Notes: a model not told the origin generated them from the letters alone. 64,000 nt of DNA from Paenibacillus borealis (GCF_000758665.1 NZ_CP009285.1:7688001-7752000), one strand, 5' to 3'. Positions 7,946 to 16,386 are shown, numbered from the stretch's first letter. Numbers and translations are program-made.

Positions 7946-7978
7946 GAAAAAACGGTCCCGTTACCGTCACGGGACCGC
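7946..7978 (-). terminator. Terminator of the DUF3243 gene
   Basis: CGGTCCCG and CGGGACCG around a short loop, followed on the minus strand by TTTTTTCG. Confidence 0.85.
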
Positions 7979-8044
7979 CTAAGCTGAAGCAGTACAGCTG
8001 ATAAGCCGCTGGTGTTCATCATTTAAGAATACGCTGGCTGCTTC

Positions 8045-8383
8045 TTAATGCTGCACCATCTTCACCAGCATATGCGCCAGCCGGTGGCGTTCTTCCTTGT
8101 TTCCGGCCTTCCACAGTTCCAGCAGCAGCTTCTCCTCACTGTTGCGGGGATCCTCATATGCTGCCAGATAATCAGCGATTTTCTCTGCAGCCACAGCCAG
8201 CTGCTCATCGCTGAGCCCGATTTTCTGAGCGAGGTGAATGCGCTTTCCCAAATAGCTTTTGAAATCCTCGAAATTGTTCAGGATCAATTCCTTCTGCTCC
8301 GGCTCAATCCGGTCCAGCGCATCATTCACCCGGTGCATCGTCACACTCCCGTCCTTGCTCACCACATGATTATGCTCAGACAT
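8045..8383 (-). CDS. DUF3243 family protein (YmfJ-like)
   Basis: A 112-residue, soluble, mostly helical protein. The block FEDFKSYLGKRIHLAQKIGL followed by SDEQLAVAAEKIADYLA matches the DUF3243 family known from B. subtilis YmfJ; the assignment is by recognition of this motif. No biochemical function is established for the family. The start has a perfect AGGAGGTG ribosome site nine bases upstream. It is a single gene with its own terminator. Confidence 0.75.
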   Translation of the reverse strand: MSEHNHVVSKDGSVTMHRVNDALDRIEPEQKELILNNFEDFKSYLGKRIHLAQKIGLSDEQLAVAAEKIADYLAAYEDPRNSEEKLLLELWKAGNKEERHRLAHMLVKMVQH

Positions 8384-8564
8384 TCAGAACACCTCCTAAT
8401 GAATAGAGTATAGTTTCCCAGTACTTAACCAGCGGTCCGGCGGGTGAACCAAACGAAGAGCCGCAGGCGGATAGCGGTTGCCGGATCATCATTCCGTGGT
8501 CACAACCGCTTTCCTGCGTAGCCAGGAACTTGTGAGGACTCTCATGGCCCGAGCTGCTGGTGAC

Positions 8565-8584
8565 GCGGACTGAGAATCCCTTAT
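8565..8584 (+). repeat. 20-bp interspersed repeat, copy 1
   Basis: GCGGACTGAGAATCCCTTAT. First of four copies within 180 bases. Confidence 0.7.
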
Positions 8585-8615
8585 TCGGGCAGAGCGGGCC
8601 GGATTTGCTGATCAA

Positions 8616-8635
8616 GCGGACTCAGAATCGCTTAT
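8616..8635 (+). repeat. 20-bp interspersed repeat, copy 2
   Basis: GCGGACTCAGAATCGCTTAT, direct repeat of copy 1 with two changes. Confidence 0.7.
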
Positions 8636-8673
8636 ATGTCCCCAGATCCTCATTTCAGGCAAAAATGCATAAG

Positions 8674-8693
8674 ATAACGGAATCTCAGTCCGC
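8674..8693 (-). repeat. 20-bp interspersed repeat, copy 3 (inverted)
   Basis: The minus strand reads GCGGACTGAGATTCCGTTAT. Confidence 0.65.
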
Positions 8694-8723
8694 TTCGGCG
8701 CCAATATGATGATTAATGGAGAA

Positions 8724-8743
8724 ATAAGCGCTTCTCAGTCCGC
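8724..8743 (-). repeat. 20-bp interspersed repeat, copy 4 (inverted)
   Basis: The minus strand reads GCGGACTGAGAAGCGCTTAT. Copies 1-2 and 3-4 face each other, so the RNA could fold into a large hairpin. Confidence 0.65.
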
Positions 8744-8790
8744 TTCCGGCAGAATGAGACTCTTAGGAAGCACTAAGCACTGCAGACATT

Positions 8791-8964
8791 AATGTTGTAC
8801 ATTTTGCAACTTTAATTCATGGATAGCCCAGTGTCCGGGAGGATTGTTGTATAAAATACTAGAATAATCCTGCTACGCCGCTTGAATAAGGTGAAATCCT
8901 GCATTTTCTACAACAATTTTGGATTTGCGCCGATTGGATGAGGGGAATGTTGTATTTAAGGCAG
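8791..8964 (+). repeat. Dispersed ~175-bp intergenic element, copy A
   Basis: Colinear with 28335-28509: the blocks AATGTTGTAC, AGGATTGTTGTA, GCCGCTTGAA, ACAACAATTTT, GCCGATT and TGTTGTATTT occur in the same order at offsets 0, 50, 86, 120, 138 and 158. It contains no coding frame. The GTTGTA and TACAAC blocks can pair with each other. Confidence 0.75.
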
Positions 8965-8981
8965 TCCAAGTGGCACATCAC

Positions 8982-9010
8982 AAAAAAGACCCCGCAAAAC
9001 ACGGGGCCGG
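8982..9010 (-). terminator. Terminator of the VanY-type gene
   Basis: GCCCCGTG and CGGGGTC around TTTTG, then TTTTTTG on the minus strand. The rest of the 8384-9028 gap is filled by the two repeat families above. Confidence 0.8.
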
Positions 9011-9028
9011 CTGTACATCAATTTGTAA

Positions 9029-9961
9029 TTAATTCGATACCGGAACGGCATCGTAATACTCTTCGAGGGTAATTCCTCTCTCCGATACGGACGCGGCAAT
9101 CTCCTTGCCTACATAACGGACATGCCAAGGCTCATAAATATAGCCGGTGATCGCCTGCTTGCCTTCAAGGAACCGGATAATATATCCGTACTCCGCGGCA
9201 TGATCCGCAAGCCATTCAGCTTCCTTCGTACCGGCAAAGCAGCTTTCGGCCGCACATTTGCCGTCACTGCCGGACAAGTCAATGGCCAGACCTGTCTGAT
9301 GCTCGCTGTGTCCGGGCACCGCACTGTAGGTACGTGCTTTCTCTTCGCCGTCTCTGGCTACATAGTTATTGAACAGCCTTCTCTGGGTCGCTTCGGAACG
9401 GTAGCCCGATACACCGGCCAGATAGATACCATCCTTCTTCGCTCCGGCAAACATCTCCTCCAGAGCCGTGGCCGCTTCACGCCGCAGCATCCGCTTCTCG
9501 ATCTTCTCCGAGAAGATAAAAGGCACATCAGGATAGACCAGATCGGACGGCTTGTACTTCTCAGGCAGTCTGTACTGCTTATTAACCATCACCGCAATGC
9601 TCTCCGGCTCAGCGGCAACCATCTCTGCATCGCTGTTCCCGGAGCCGTTATTATTGGAAGCTGTAGCTGCAGGCTTATCGGTAGATGCCGGCTTCTTGGT
9701 GGGCTCCGGCTTGTCCGTTGGCGCCGCAGTTTCTTCCGCTGTGTTCTCCCCCGCAGGGGCGTCTGTTACAGCCGGTGTCGGCTCAGCTCCGGGCAGAGCC
9801 GATGTCTCAGGCTCCGCACCCGGCGCGGCCCCGAGATCTGTGCCCGTACTTATACTAGTTCCGTCTTCCTGGGATGCGGACGGTGTAGTATATTTGCCGA
9901 TCCCCCAGCCGACAGCAATGACGATGATGAACAAGATGACAATCTTGGCGGTTTTGGACAT
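9029..9961 (-). CDS. D-alanyl-D-alanine carboxypeptidase, VanY/M15B family
   Basis: A membrane-anchored zinc peptidase that trims the terminal D-Ala of peptidoglycan stem peptides outside the cell. The 310 residues comprise an N-terminal membrane segment at about 6-22, a low-complexity Ala/Pro/Thr/Glu/Lys spacer at 25-118, and the peptidase domain from about 125. Zinc and catalytic motifs are visible: SGYRS at 185-189, SEHQTGLAID with H221 and D228, and EPWH with E277 and H280. AGGAGG precedes the ATG. The spacer suggests the domain is held out within the wall. It is a single gene with its own terminator. Confidence 0.9.
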   Translation of the reverse strand: MSKTAKIVILFIIVIAVGWGIGKYTTPSASQEDGTSISTGTDLGAAPGAEPETSALPGAEPTPAVTDAPAGENTAEETAAPTDKPEPTKKPASTDKPAATASNNNGSGNSDAEMVAAEPESIAVMVNKQYRLPEKYKPSDLVYPDVPFIFSEKIEKRMLRREAATALEEMFAGAKKDGIYLAGVSGYRSEATQRRLFNNYVARDGEEKARTYSAVPGHSEHQTGLAIDLSGSDGKCAAESCFAGTKEAEWLADHAAEYGYIIRFLEGKQAITGYIYEPWHVRYVGKEIAASVSERGITLEEYYDAVPVSN

Positions 9962-10145
9962 GCTGAGTTGTTCCTCCTAAAAGTTATCTTAGCCTTGCTT
10001 CCTGAAGACACTTCGGCAAAACCCGCTTCAGAAGCGTCGGCTTAATCTTGTAAGTTCATGAATTTCATTTATCTATTAGACAGGCCTGCGGTTAGAAATG
10101 TTTCAGTTCAGTGTGATAAATTTACAAGAGTCCCTAAAACAAATA

Positions 10146-10189
10146 TTACCATAGAGCAATTAGCCGATACGCTAACCGCCCTATGGTAA
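10146..10189 (-). terminator. Probable terminator of the DEAD-box helicase gene
   Basis: TTACCATAG pairs with CTATGGTAA around an inner GGTTAGC/GGCTAA stem; the minus strand continues TATTTGTTTTAG, a weak U tract. Confidence 0.55.
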
Positions 10190-10218
10190 CAAGTTTTACT
10201 TATGAATGTAAAGCGCCT

Positions 10219-12132
10219 TTATCTGGATGAGCCGCGTCCGCCGCGTGAACCGCCGCCTGAGCCGCCACTGCGTCCCCCGCGCGATGAGGTTCCGCCGCTG
10301 CTGCGTCCACCCGAGCCAAATCCGCCTTTGCCGCCCTTGGAGCCGCCGCCCGCGCTGTAACCGCCGCGCGAGCCGCCGCCTTTGGAAGCTGGAGCGCCTG
10401 AGCCGCCGCCTTCATTGCTGCGGGCTACATGCGCCCGGAATTTCGGGCTCGACTTCGCGCCGCCGGGATTGTACCCGGCACCGGAGCCGGCGCCCTTCGA
10501 AGCACCGTAGCTGAATCCGCCGGTATCCGCGCCTCTGGATACATTGGTGCTGTAGCCGCTGCTCGGGCCGCCGCTTCTGGCGCCGCCGCCCTTATTGCCG
10601 CCGCGTCCGCCTGCGGCATTCGCTCCAGCCGCATAACCCGGAGCCGGGCTGCTGTCGCCGCCGCTGGCAAAGGCGCCGTAGCCGCCGCCCGGTCTTGGCT
10701 TCGCCGCGCTCTTGCCGGCGGAGTCGCCGCCGCGCGGAGCCGCAGCTGCGCTGTACGCGCTGCGCTTGCCGCCACCGCCGCCTGCCGCGTCCTTACGGCT
10801 GCGGCTTCCGCCTTCCGCAGGCGCACCCCAGCCGCCTGCGTCCTTGCCGCCGCGTCCGCCCGGACGCCCTGCGGCTTCCGCGCGCGGAGCACCGCCGCTG
10901 CGGCCCTGCCCGCGGCCGCCGCGTCCAGCGCGCGCCGCTTCAGGCGCTGCGCTCTGCCGCCCGCCGCGCGGCGAGCCGCCGCCTTGCACAGAGGTGAATT
11001 CGCCAACGCCGAATTCATCCTTCTCGTACCGGCGGCGGTCCAGCCGCTGGGAAATGCCGTGCTCGATCAGTTCGAGCCCGGCGCGTTCACGCGGCGAAGA
11101 GAACGTGATCGCCAGGCCTTTGCCTCCGGCGCGGCCCGTGCGGCCGATCCGGTGAATATAGCTGTCCGCATCCAGCGGAAGATCGTAGTTGAAGATGTGG
11201 GTGATGCCCTCCACATCAAGCCCGCGCGCGGCCACATCCGTAGCCACCAGCAGCTGGAGCTTGGCATCGCGGAACCGCTTCATGACCGCTTCGCGTTTGC
11301 CCTGCGACAAGTCGCCGTGCAATTCATCGCAGTCATACCCGGCCGCCTGCAACGCTTCGTTCAGCTTGATGGCCCGGCGCTTGGTCCGGCAGAAGATGAT
11401 CGCCAGATAAGGGCGGTCCCGCTCAATCAGGGAGATCAGCGCTTCTTCCTTATTGCGGTCGGAGCATTCCACAACCTGCTGGCGGATATTGTCCAGCGGA
11501 ATCGGGGAGCCGCTCTTGATAATGATATCAAGCGGTTCTTTCATATAATTCGCAGCCAGCCGTTTGATCGGGTCCGGCATTGTCGCAGAGAACAGCATCG
11601 TCTGGCGCCGGTAAGGCACAGCCGTAATAATCGTCTCTACATCCTCCAGGAAGCCCATGTGCAGCATCTGGTCCGCTTCATCCAGCACCAGCATCTTCAC
11701 GCCGTTCAGATCCAGCGTCTCCCGGCGCAGGTGATCCAGCAGCCGTCCCGGTGTTCCGATAATCAGATGTCTGCCGCCTTCCAGCTTGCGGAGCTGTTTC
11801 TCCACATCCTGGCCGCCGTAGACTGCCAGAATCTTAACTCCCGTATGACGCGCCAGCTTACGCGCTTCCTCGGTAATCTGCAGCGCGAGTTCACGCGTCG
11901 GCGCGAGAATCAGCGCCTGCGGATAAGCCGCCTCTACCCGGATCTTGTCCATTATCGGCAGCAGGAAAGCCAGTGTCTTCCCTGTTCCTGTCTTGGCACG
12001 GGCAATCACATCGAGGCCCTGCACCAGCGGCGGAATCGCTTCCTCCTGAACCGGCGTCGGCTTCACAATCCCCTGCCCCTTGAGCAGATCGACTAGTACT
12101 TCAGAAACTCCTAATTCCTTAAAACCCGGCAA
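10219..12132 (-). CDS. DEAD-box RNA helicase with long RGG-rich tail
   Basis: ATP-dependent RNA helicase of the CshA/DeaD type, acting on structured mRNA or rRNA. Motifs in order (numbered from the TTG start): Walker A AKTGTGKT at 46-53, PTRELALQ, TPGRLL, DEAD at 151-154, SAT, and HRIGRTGRAG in the second RecA domain. After about residue 385 the remaining 250 residues are a Gly/Arg/Ser/Ala-rich disordered tail with many RGG and GG boxes, much longer than in most bacterial members. GAGGTGGAGAAA directly precedes a TTG at 12132, while a GTG at 12141 would overlap that site, so the TTG is preferred. The tail DNA is extremely GC-rich and creates long false frames on the other strand. Confidence 0.92.
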   Translation of the reverse strand: MPGFKELGVSEVLVDLLKGQGIVKPTPVQEEAIPPLVQGLDVIARAKTGTGKTLAFLLPIMDKIRVEAAYPQALILAPTRELALQITEEARKLARHTGVKILAVYGGQDVEKQLRKLEGGRHLIIGTPGRLLDHLRRETLDLNGVKMLVLDEADQMLHMGFLEDVETIITAVPYRRQTMLFSATMPDPIKRLAANYMKEPLDIIIKSGSPIPLDNIRQQVVECSDRNKEEALISLIERDRPYLAIIFCRTKRRAIKLNEALQAAGYDCDELHGDLSQGKREAVMKRFRDAKLQLLVATDVAARGLDVEGITHIFNYDLPLDADSYIHRIGRTGRAGGKGLAITFSSPRERAGLELIEHGISQRLDRRRYEKDEFGVGEFTSVQGGGSPRGGRQSAAPEAARAGRGGRGQGRSGGAPRAEAAGRPGGRGGKDAGGWGAPAEGGSRSRKDAAGGGGGKRSAYSAAAAPRGGDSAGKSAAKPRPGGGYGAFASGGDSSPAPGYAAGANAAGGRGGNKGGGARSGGPSSGYSTNVSRGADTGGFSYGASKGAGSGAGYNPGGAKSSPKFRAHVARSNEGGGSGAPASKGGGSRGGYSAGGGSKGGKGGFGSGGRSSGGTSSRGGRSGGSGGGSRGGRGSSR

Positions 12133-12141
12133 TTTCTCCAC

Positions 12142-12555
12142 CTCACTATTTTTCCTAAGTTTTCACTTCATAACTTATATTCATCCATTTATCGGAGTAA
12201 TGTACGCATTCACAAGGCTTTGCCGGCGGCATAAGCCCGTTATCAGGCGGAAACGGCTGCGCCGTTCTGCATAGTGTGCTGTCCCGGACAGCTAGTCCAG
12301 TTATCGCCCGCAGGTATCCGTATCAAACAAAAGCGGAAGAACCCCGTTGCCGGAGCCCTTCCGTCCCACTGGCCCGCAAGGCTGCAGTCGAAGTTCGGTT
12401 TCTGGGGCAGCAGCGATCCACCGGACATTCAGACGGCACTCCATTTGCGTTCCATTACACTTTAATTTTTGGCAAGTTATCTTTATATATTGTACTTGAT
12501 TCTGCACCGCTTGTGTGCATATGCAGAAGAATAATTATTTCCCGGGCTTATCCCG
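12142..12555. other. Intergenic region, nothing recognised
   Basis: No ribosome site, clear promoter pair, terminator or repeat was recognised. Short open frames here lack ribosome sites and family features. Confidence 0.5.
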
Positions 12556-14226
12556 CTAGAATCTTCCTGATTTGAATATGGAGAACAGCAGCCACACAAT
12601 CATCAGCATGGCGATGACAGATCCGATCTCCACAATGGGGAAATCCCACAGCAATGAAGGCTCGCCGCGCAGAGAGGAGGCGATAATCAGCCCGGCCATA
12701 ATGATGCTGAAGGCCAGCAGCACAATGCTGAAGGAGAGCCGGTTGCCTACCCTGCTGAATTTATGCTCCAGACCCTGCAGCTCCGGTACCCCGATCTCCA
12801 CCTTAAGCTTACCCTTGCTGAGCAGCGAAGACAGCTGCCGGGCCTGGGCAGGAAGCTCCACCAGACTCTCGGCAAGATCGGCTACTCCGCCCAGCAGCTT
12901 CCGCTGCAGGCGGCTTCCGCTGAAGCGCTGCTTCACCAGCTGCCTGCCGAACGGCTCGGCCATCTGCACAATGCTGAAGGCCGGATCGAGACTGGCGACC
13001 ATGCCCTCCAGCGTCAGCATCGTCTTGCCCAGCATCGCAAGATCCGGCGGAATAACCAGCCGGTGCTTGCGGGCAATGCCGAACAGATCATTCAGCGCCT
13101 TGCCGATGCTGACCTGCTTGAAGGGGATATCATAATACTGCTCCCGCAGCCGGTCCATATCATCGTGCAGCGCCATGCGGTCAGCATCCTCCGGAATCAC
13201 ACCCAGACGCAGAATGGCCCGTACCATCGAATCGGTATTCTTGCGCATCAGTGCGATCACGAGCGCGGACAGCCCGTCTTTCATTTCCTCGCTCAGCCGT
13301 CCGACCATCCCGAAATCAATCAGAGCCAGCTTGCCGTCCTCCAGCACCATGACATTGCCCGGATGCGGATCGGCATGAAAGAAGCCATGGATAAAAATCT
13401 GGTTCAGCATCATCTCTACCAGTTGCTGGGCAATAGTCTTGAGCTTGACGCCCTTGTTCAGCAGCTCGTCCCTGCGGTTCAGCGTAATCCCGTCCACGTA
13501 TTCCATCGTCAGCACCCGTGTGGAGCTGAAATCCCAATAAATGGCCGGTATATATACATTATCCTGGGCAGACAGCTGCCCGGCTATACGTTCGGCATTG
13601 CGCCCTTCCTGGGCATAATCAAGCTCGGCCATCAGGGCGCGGGAGAATTCCTCGACCATCCGGGTTAATCCGTATTGCTTGGCCCAGTCCATCTTCCGCT
13701 CCGCCAGGACGCTTAAGTCCAGCAGAATTTCAAGATCCCGGCTCATGGTCCGCATGACGCCGGGACGCTGGATCTTGACCGCTACGCTCTGGCCGCCATG
13801 CAGCACCGCCCGGTGCACCTGACCGATGGAAGCCGCAGCAAGCGGATTGTTCTCGAAGTACTCAAAGACTGCGTCCATATGCTGGTCGAGCTCCTGCTCA
13901 ATAATGTTGCGGGCCGTCTCGGCCGAGAACGGCGGCACATTGTCCTGCAGCTTAATAAGCTCCTGTATGATTGAATCAGGCAGCAGATCGGAACGTGTAC
14001 TGGCGAGCTGGCCCAGTTTGACAAAGGTCGGCCCCAGATCCTCCAGCACCCGGCGGATCCGCTCCCCGAGCGTTACGCTTTCGTGAACCTCCTGCGTAAT
14101 TATCCGGCGCGGAAGGGACAGAAGATGATAGAGGCCCAGTTCCTCCACCATATAGCCGAAGCCATGACGCATAAGCGCCATGGCTATTGCCCGGTACCGA
14201 CCGGCATGTCTTATGCGGACTGCCAT
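12556..14226 (-). CDS. ABC1/UbiB-family atypical kinase
   Basis: Membrane-associated UbiB/ADCK-type protein of 556 residues. Family motifs visible are the KxGQ motif FVKLGQLASTRSDLLP (K70-Q73), the Ala-rich loop PLAAASIGQVHRA, the VAVK lysine K151, FFHADPHPGN and LALIDFGM. Two hydrophobic segments at about 500-550 anchor the C-terminus. UbiB proteins support quinone or isoprenoid-lipid metabolism in other organisms; in Gram-positive bacteria the role is not established. The start codon abuts the stop of the phasin-like gene with no gap, so the two are translationally coupled and likely act together. Confidence 0.9.
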   Translation of the reverse strand: MAVRIRHAGRYRAIAMALMRHGFGYMVEELGLYHLLSLPRRIITQEVHESVTLGERIRRVLEDLGPTFVKLGQLASTRSDLLPDSIIQELIKLQDNVPPFSAETARNIIEQELDQHMDAVFEYFENNPLAAASIGQVHRAVLHGGQSVAVKIQRPGVMRTMSRDLEILLDLSVLAERKMDWAKQYGLTRMVEEFSRALMAELDYAQEGRNAERIAGQLSAQDNVYIPAIYWDFSSTRVLTMEYVDGITLNRRDELLNKGVKLKTIAQQLVEMMLNQIFIHGFFHADPHPGNVMVLEDGKLALIDFGMVGRLSEEMKDGLSALVIALMRKNTDSMVRAILRLGVIPEDADRMALHDDMDRLREQYYDIPFKQVSIGKALNDLFGIARKHRLVIPPDLAMLGKTMLTLEGMVASLDPAFSIVQMAEPFGRQLVKQRFSGSRLQRKLLGGVADLAESLVELPAQARQLSSLLSKGKLKVEIGVPELQGLEHKFSRVGNRLSFSIVLLAFSIIMAGLIIASSLRGEPSLLWDFPIVEIGSVIAMLMIVWLLFSIFKSGRF

Positions 14227-14583
14227 CTATTCCGTATGCGTTTCCGGCACGACATCCTCCTGGGTGCCGGGAGCAGCATTGCCCTCCAGCTCAGCCACAC
14301 GGCGCTCAAGCACAGCGATACGCGACTCCAGTCCGGCAATATCAGCTTGAACAGGCACCTTAAGCTCCTTCAGTACCTTTTGCACCTGCTCATGTACAGT
14401 GGATTTGAAGGCCCCGCGTTCTTCTTCTCCGCGCTCCACCAGCCGGTCAACCAGCGCCTTGGATTCCGAAGGCGCAAGCTCGCCCCGCTTGACCAGTTCG
14501 TCTACAACCTTTTCAACTTTTTCCTTGCTGACAATGGTGAGGCCTACTCCTAAAGAGATTGCTTTCTTTAACAAATCACTCAT
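14227..14583 (-). CDS. Phasin-like coiled-coil protein
   Basis: A 118-residue soluble protein with an amphipathic start (MSDLLKKAISLGVGLTIVSK), a charged helical middle and a heptad-rich coiled coil at about 75-102 (VQADIAGLESRIAVLERRVA), then an acidic tail. This pattern resembles the PhaF/phasin-like proteins annotated as polyhydroxyalkanoate granule proteins, and such genes often precede ubiB homologues in Bacilli (family knowledge). No PHA synthase is visible in the window, so a granule role is not implied. It is the first gene of a two-gene operon. Confidence 0.65.
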   Translation of the reverse strand: MSDLLKKAISLGVGLTIVSKEKVEKVVDELVKRGELAPSESKALVDRLVERGEEERGAFKSTVHEQVQKVLKELKVPVQADIAGLESRIAVLERRVAELEGNAAPGTQEDVVPETHTE

Positions 14584-14646
14584 GGTACTTCCCTCCCAAA
14601 GATTCCAGTTATGGATAGAGTATAACTCTTAGCGGGCCAATTCACA

Positions 14647-14668
14647 AAATAACCCCACAAAGTGGGGC
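14647..14668 (-). terminator. Terminator of the thuA-like gene
   Basis: CCCCAC-TTT-GTGGGG on the minus strand, followed by TTATTTTG. The same hairpin with identical flanks recurs at 50089-50110. Confidence 0.7.
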
Positions 14669-14677
14669 CAAATCTTC

Positions 14678-14703
14678 GATGATTACTCAGGTACTTTGGG
14701 GAG
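14678..14703 (+). repeat. Short dispersed repeat, copy 1
   Basis: GATGATTACTCAGGT followed by ACTTTGGGGA; a near-identical copy is at 45147-45172. It lies next to a terminator in both places. Confidence 0.55.
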
Positions 14704-14746
14704 ACCCCCAAAATATATATACTGTCTTTCACACAAAAGTCCGGGA

Positions 14747-15379
14747 TTATCTGGGGATCCGCGCCGCCCAGGTGGCCGCGCGCAGAATCAGCTGGCGGAC
14801 TGCCGGATGACGGAACGACGGCTCATGGTGGCCGGGCATCAGATAGACAACCCGTCCCAGACCGTAGCTGTGGCACCAGGCTGCAGGCAGCATTTCCCCG
14901 TCCGCCTCATATTCGAGCAGAATCTTCTTATCAGTGAAGGGATCGAACTCGAAGCGGTACGGTTCTTCATCCAGCTGGAAATCCTCAATACCTTCGGTGA
15001 TATCATGTTCCCGCACCTTGAAATTAAGTGGAGCGTAGGGAGGATGTCCGGTGAATCTGCCGCCGATCAGATGAGCCAGCTCATACCGCTTCGCCAGTGA
15101 AACACCGGTATGCAGGACAATCAGGCCGCCGCCTCCGCTTACATAACTCAGCAAACCCGCCGTCTGCTGGGGAGATACTGTTTCGTTCCATAATTCGTTA
15201 TATGCAATGCAGAGATCATATCCTGCCAAATGCTCGCTTAGCAGCAGCTTTTTATTCTCCGAGCACTGTACGGTCAGAAGATCATTCAGAATTTCGCTGA
15301 CCTGCTTGTCTACGCCTTGCAGCGGGTGAAACCGTGGGTGGGTATAATCGCCAAGTAACAGGCATTTTCTCTTATCCAT
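14747..15379 (-). CDS. ThuA-like domain protein
   Basis: A 210-residue cytosolic protein with the class I glutamine amidotransferase-like fold of the ThuA family. Visible blocks are LLLGDYTHPRFH at the start, SGGGGLIVLHTGV, GGRFTGHPPY and YGLGRVVYLMPGHH near the end. Related proteins are linked to trehalose or other sugar use, but the reaction is unclear and no sugar genes flank this one. The ATG has a GGAGGAGGAGAC ribosome site. Confidence 0.8.
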   Translation of the reverse strand: MDKRKCLLLGDYTHPRFHPLQGVDKQVSEILNDLLTVQCSENKKLLLSEHLAGYDLCIAYNELWNETVSPQQTAGLLSYVSGGGGLIVLHTGVSLAKRYELAHLIGGRFTGHPPYAPLNFKVREHDITEGIEDFQLDEEPYRFEFDPFTDKKILLEYEADGEMLPAAWCHSYGLGRVVYLMPGHHEPSFRHPAVRQLILRAATWAARIPR

Positions 15380-15436
15380 GGGTCTCCTCCTCCTTATTTC
15401 TTTATCTTTGTAGTGGAACGTTGCCTATTATTCTAA

Positions 15437-15471
15437 GTAAAACAGCCCCCGATGTCCATAAAACGGGCTGC
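15437..15471 (-). terminator. Hairpin with U tract between hemD and the thuA-like gene
   Basis: CAGCCC and GGGCTG with an inner GTTTTATGG loop; the minus strand continues TTTTAC. It is either a second terminator for hemD or an attenuator in the thuA-like leader. Confidence 0.5.
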
Positions 15472-15505
15472 TTTGATAGTAAGAAAACGCCAATCCGGGT
15501 TGTCC

Positions 15506-15540
15506 AAAAAGAATTCCCGCCCTGTACCGGACGGGAATTC
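15506..15540 (-). terminator. Terminator of hemD
   Basis: GAATTCCCG and CGGGAATTC around an inner loop, followed by TTTTTGG on the minus strand. Confidence 0.85.
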
Positions 15541-15573
15541 CTGCTCTGGGCGGCTGTACAGCACAGCCTGCTG

Positions 15574-16386
15574 TTACCGGGAAGCCGCCATATAACGGCC
15601 CAGCTCAACGAACATGCTGCCCATCCGTTCATGCTCCGGCATAATGATCCGCTTCACGCCCTCTTCTTTGAGGGCTTCAGAGGTAAGCCGGCCGACAGAT
15701 ACAGCCAGCACCTTATCCTCCAAGGCCTGAACGAGTTCTTCCAGTCTGCCCTGCTCCCGTGCATACTGTGCCAGGAAGCGGAATTGCGGTGCACTTGTGA
15801 AGGCTACCGCGTTCACCCGGCCTTCTGTAATATCCGCCAGCAGCAGAGCCAGTGCACCCGGCTCCGGCTGCGTGTACCGGTAAGGCTGCACACAGCTGAC
15901 CTCTGCTCCCGCCTGCTCCAGCCACTGGACCAGATGCGGAGCGGACTCTCCGTGCAGCTGCAGCCTGACCCGCTTGCCCTGCAAATCCCAATCCTGCAAA
16001 CCGCGGATCAGCCCCTTGGTGCTGCCGTCATCGTCGCGCACCACGGGCTCCAGCCCCCGCTTCTTCAAGGCATTAACCGTCTTGTAGCCGCGCGCAGCAA
16101 TAGGTGAAGCGGAGAGAACTTTCAGGAAGCGGTCCGCAAGCTCCAGCTTCGCGGCCATCTCGAACAATGCGTCGAGTCCCATTCCGGTCGTCAGAACCGC
16201 CAGGTCCGGCGGCTGCTCTGTCCAGGCCGTCAGCCCGTCACGCAGTGCAGCATCATCCAGAAATGACGTCCCCTGGGCCGGACGGTGCAGCGCAGTCCCA
16301 CCCATATTCTGTACCAGCTTGGCCATTTCTTCCGCCTTGCGCGGACCCGCCAGGGCAATGGTAACGCCCTTCAATTGCTCTGCCAT
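15574..16386 (-). CDS. hemD: Uroporphyrinogen-III synthase-like protein
   Basis: Cytosolic protein of 270 residues with the two-lobed HemD fold. Marks include GVTIALAGPRKAEEM at the start, VLTTGMGLDALFE, NAVAFTSAPQFRFL, LAVSVGRLTSEALKEEGV and a C-terminal IIMPEHERMGSMFVELG. HemD closes hydroxymethylbilane to uroporphyrinogen III in haem and sirohaem synthesis. It stands alone here with no other hem gene, so it may be a second copy serving sirohaem or a divergent relative. The sequence fits the family throughout. Confidence 0.85.
   Translation of the reverse strand: MAEQLKGVTIALAGPRKAEEMAKLVQNMGGTALHRPAQGTSFLDDAALRDGLTAWTEQPPDLAVLTTGMGLDALFEMAAKLELADRFLKVLSASPIAARGYKTVNALKKRGLEPVVRDDDGSTKGLIRGLQDWDLQGKRVRLQLHGESAPHLVQWLEQAGAEVSCVQPYRYTQPEPGALALLLADITEGRVNAVAFTSAPQFRFLAQYAREQGRLEELVQALEDKVLAVSVGRLTSEALKEEGVKRIIMPEHERMGSMFVELGRYMAASR

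Noticed and set aside
9122..10045. 307-codon plus-strand frame opposite the VanY-type gene
   Set aside because: Antisense to a clear peptidase with all zinc motifs; no family features of its own.
10429..12096. 555-codon open frame on the plus strand opposite the DEAD-box helicase gene
   Set aside because: It is a shadow of the GC-rich RGG tail and helicase domains; composition is Ala/Arg-heavy, no ribosome site and no family motif.
12276..12575. 99-codon plus-strand frame between the helicase and ubiB-like genes
   Set aside because: No ribosome site, overlaps the end of the ubiB-like gene, and no recognisable fold.
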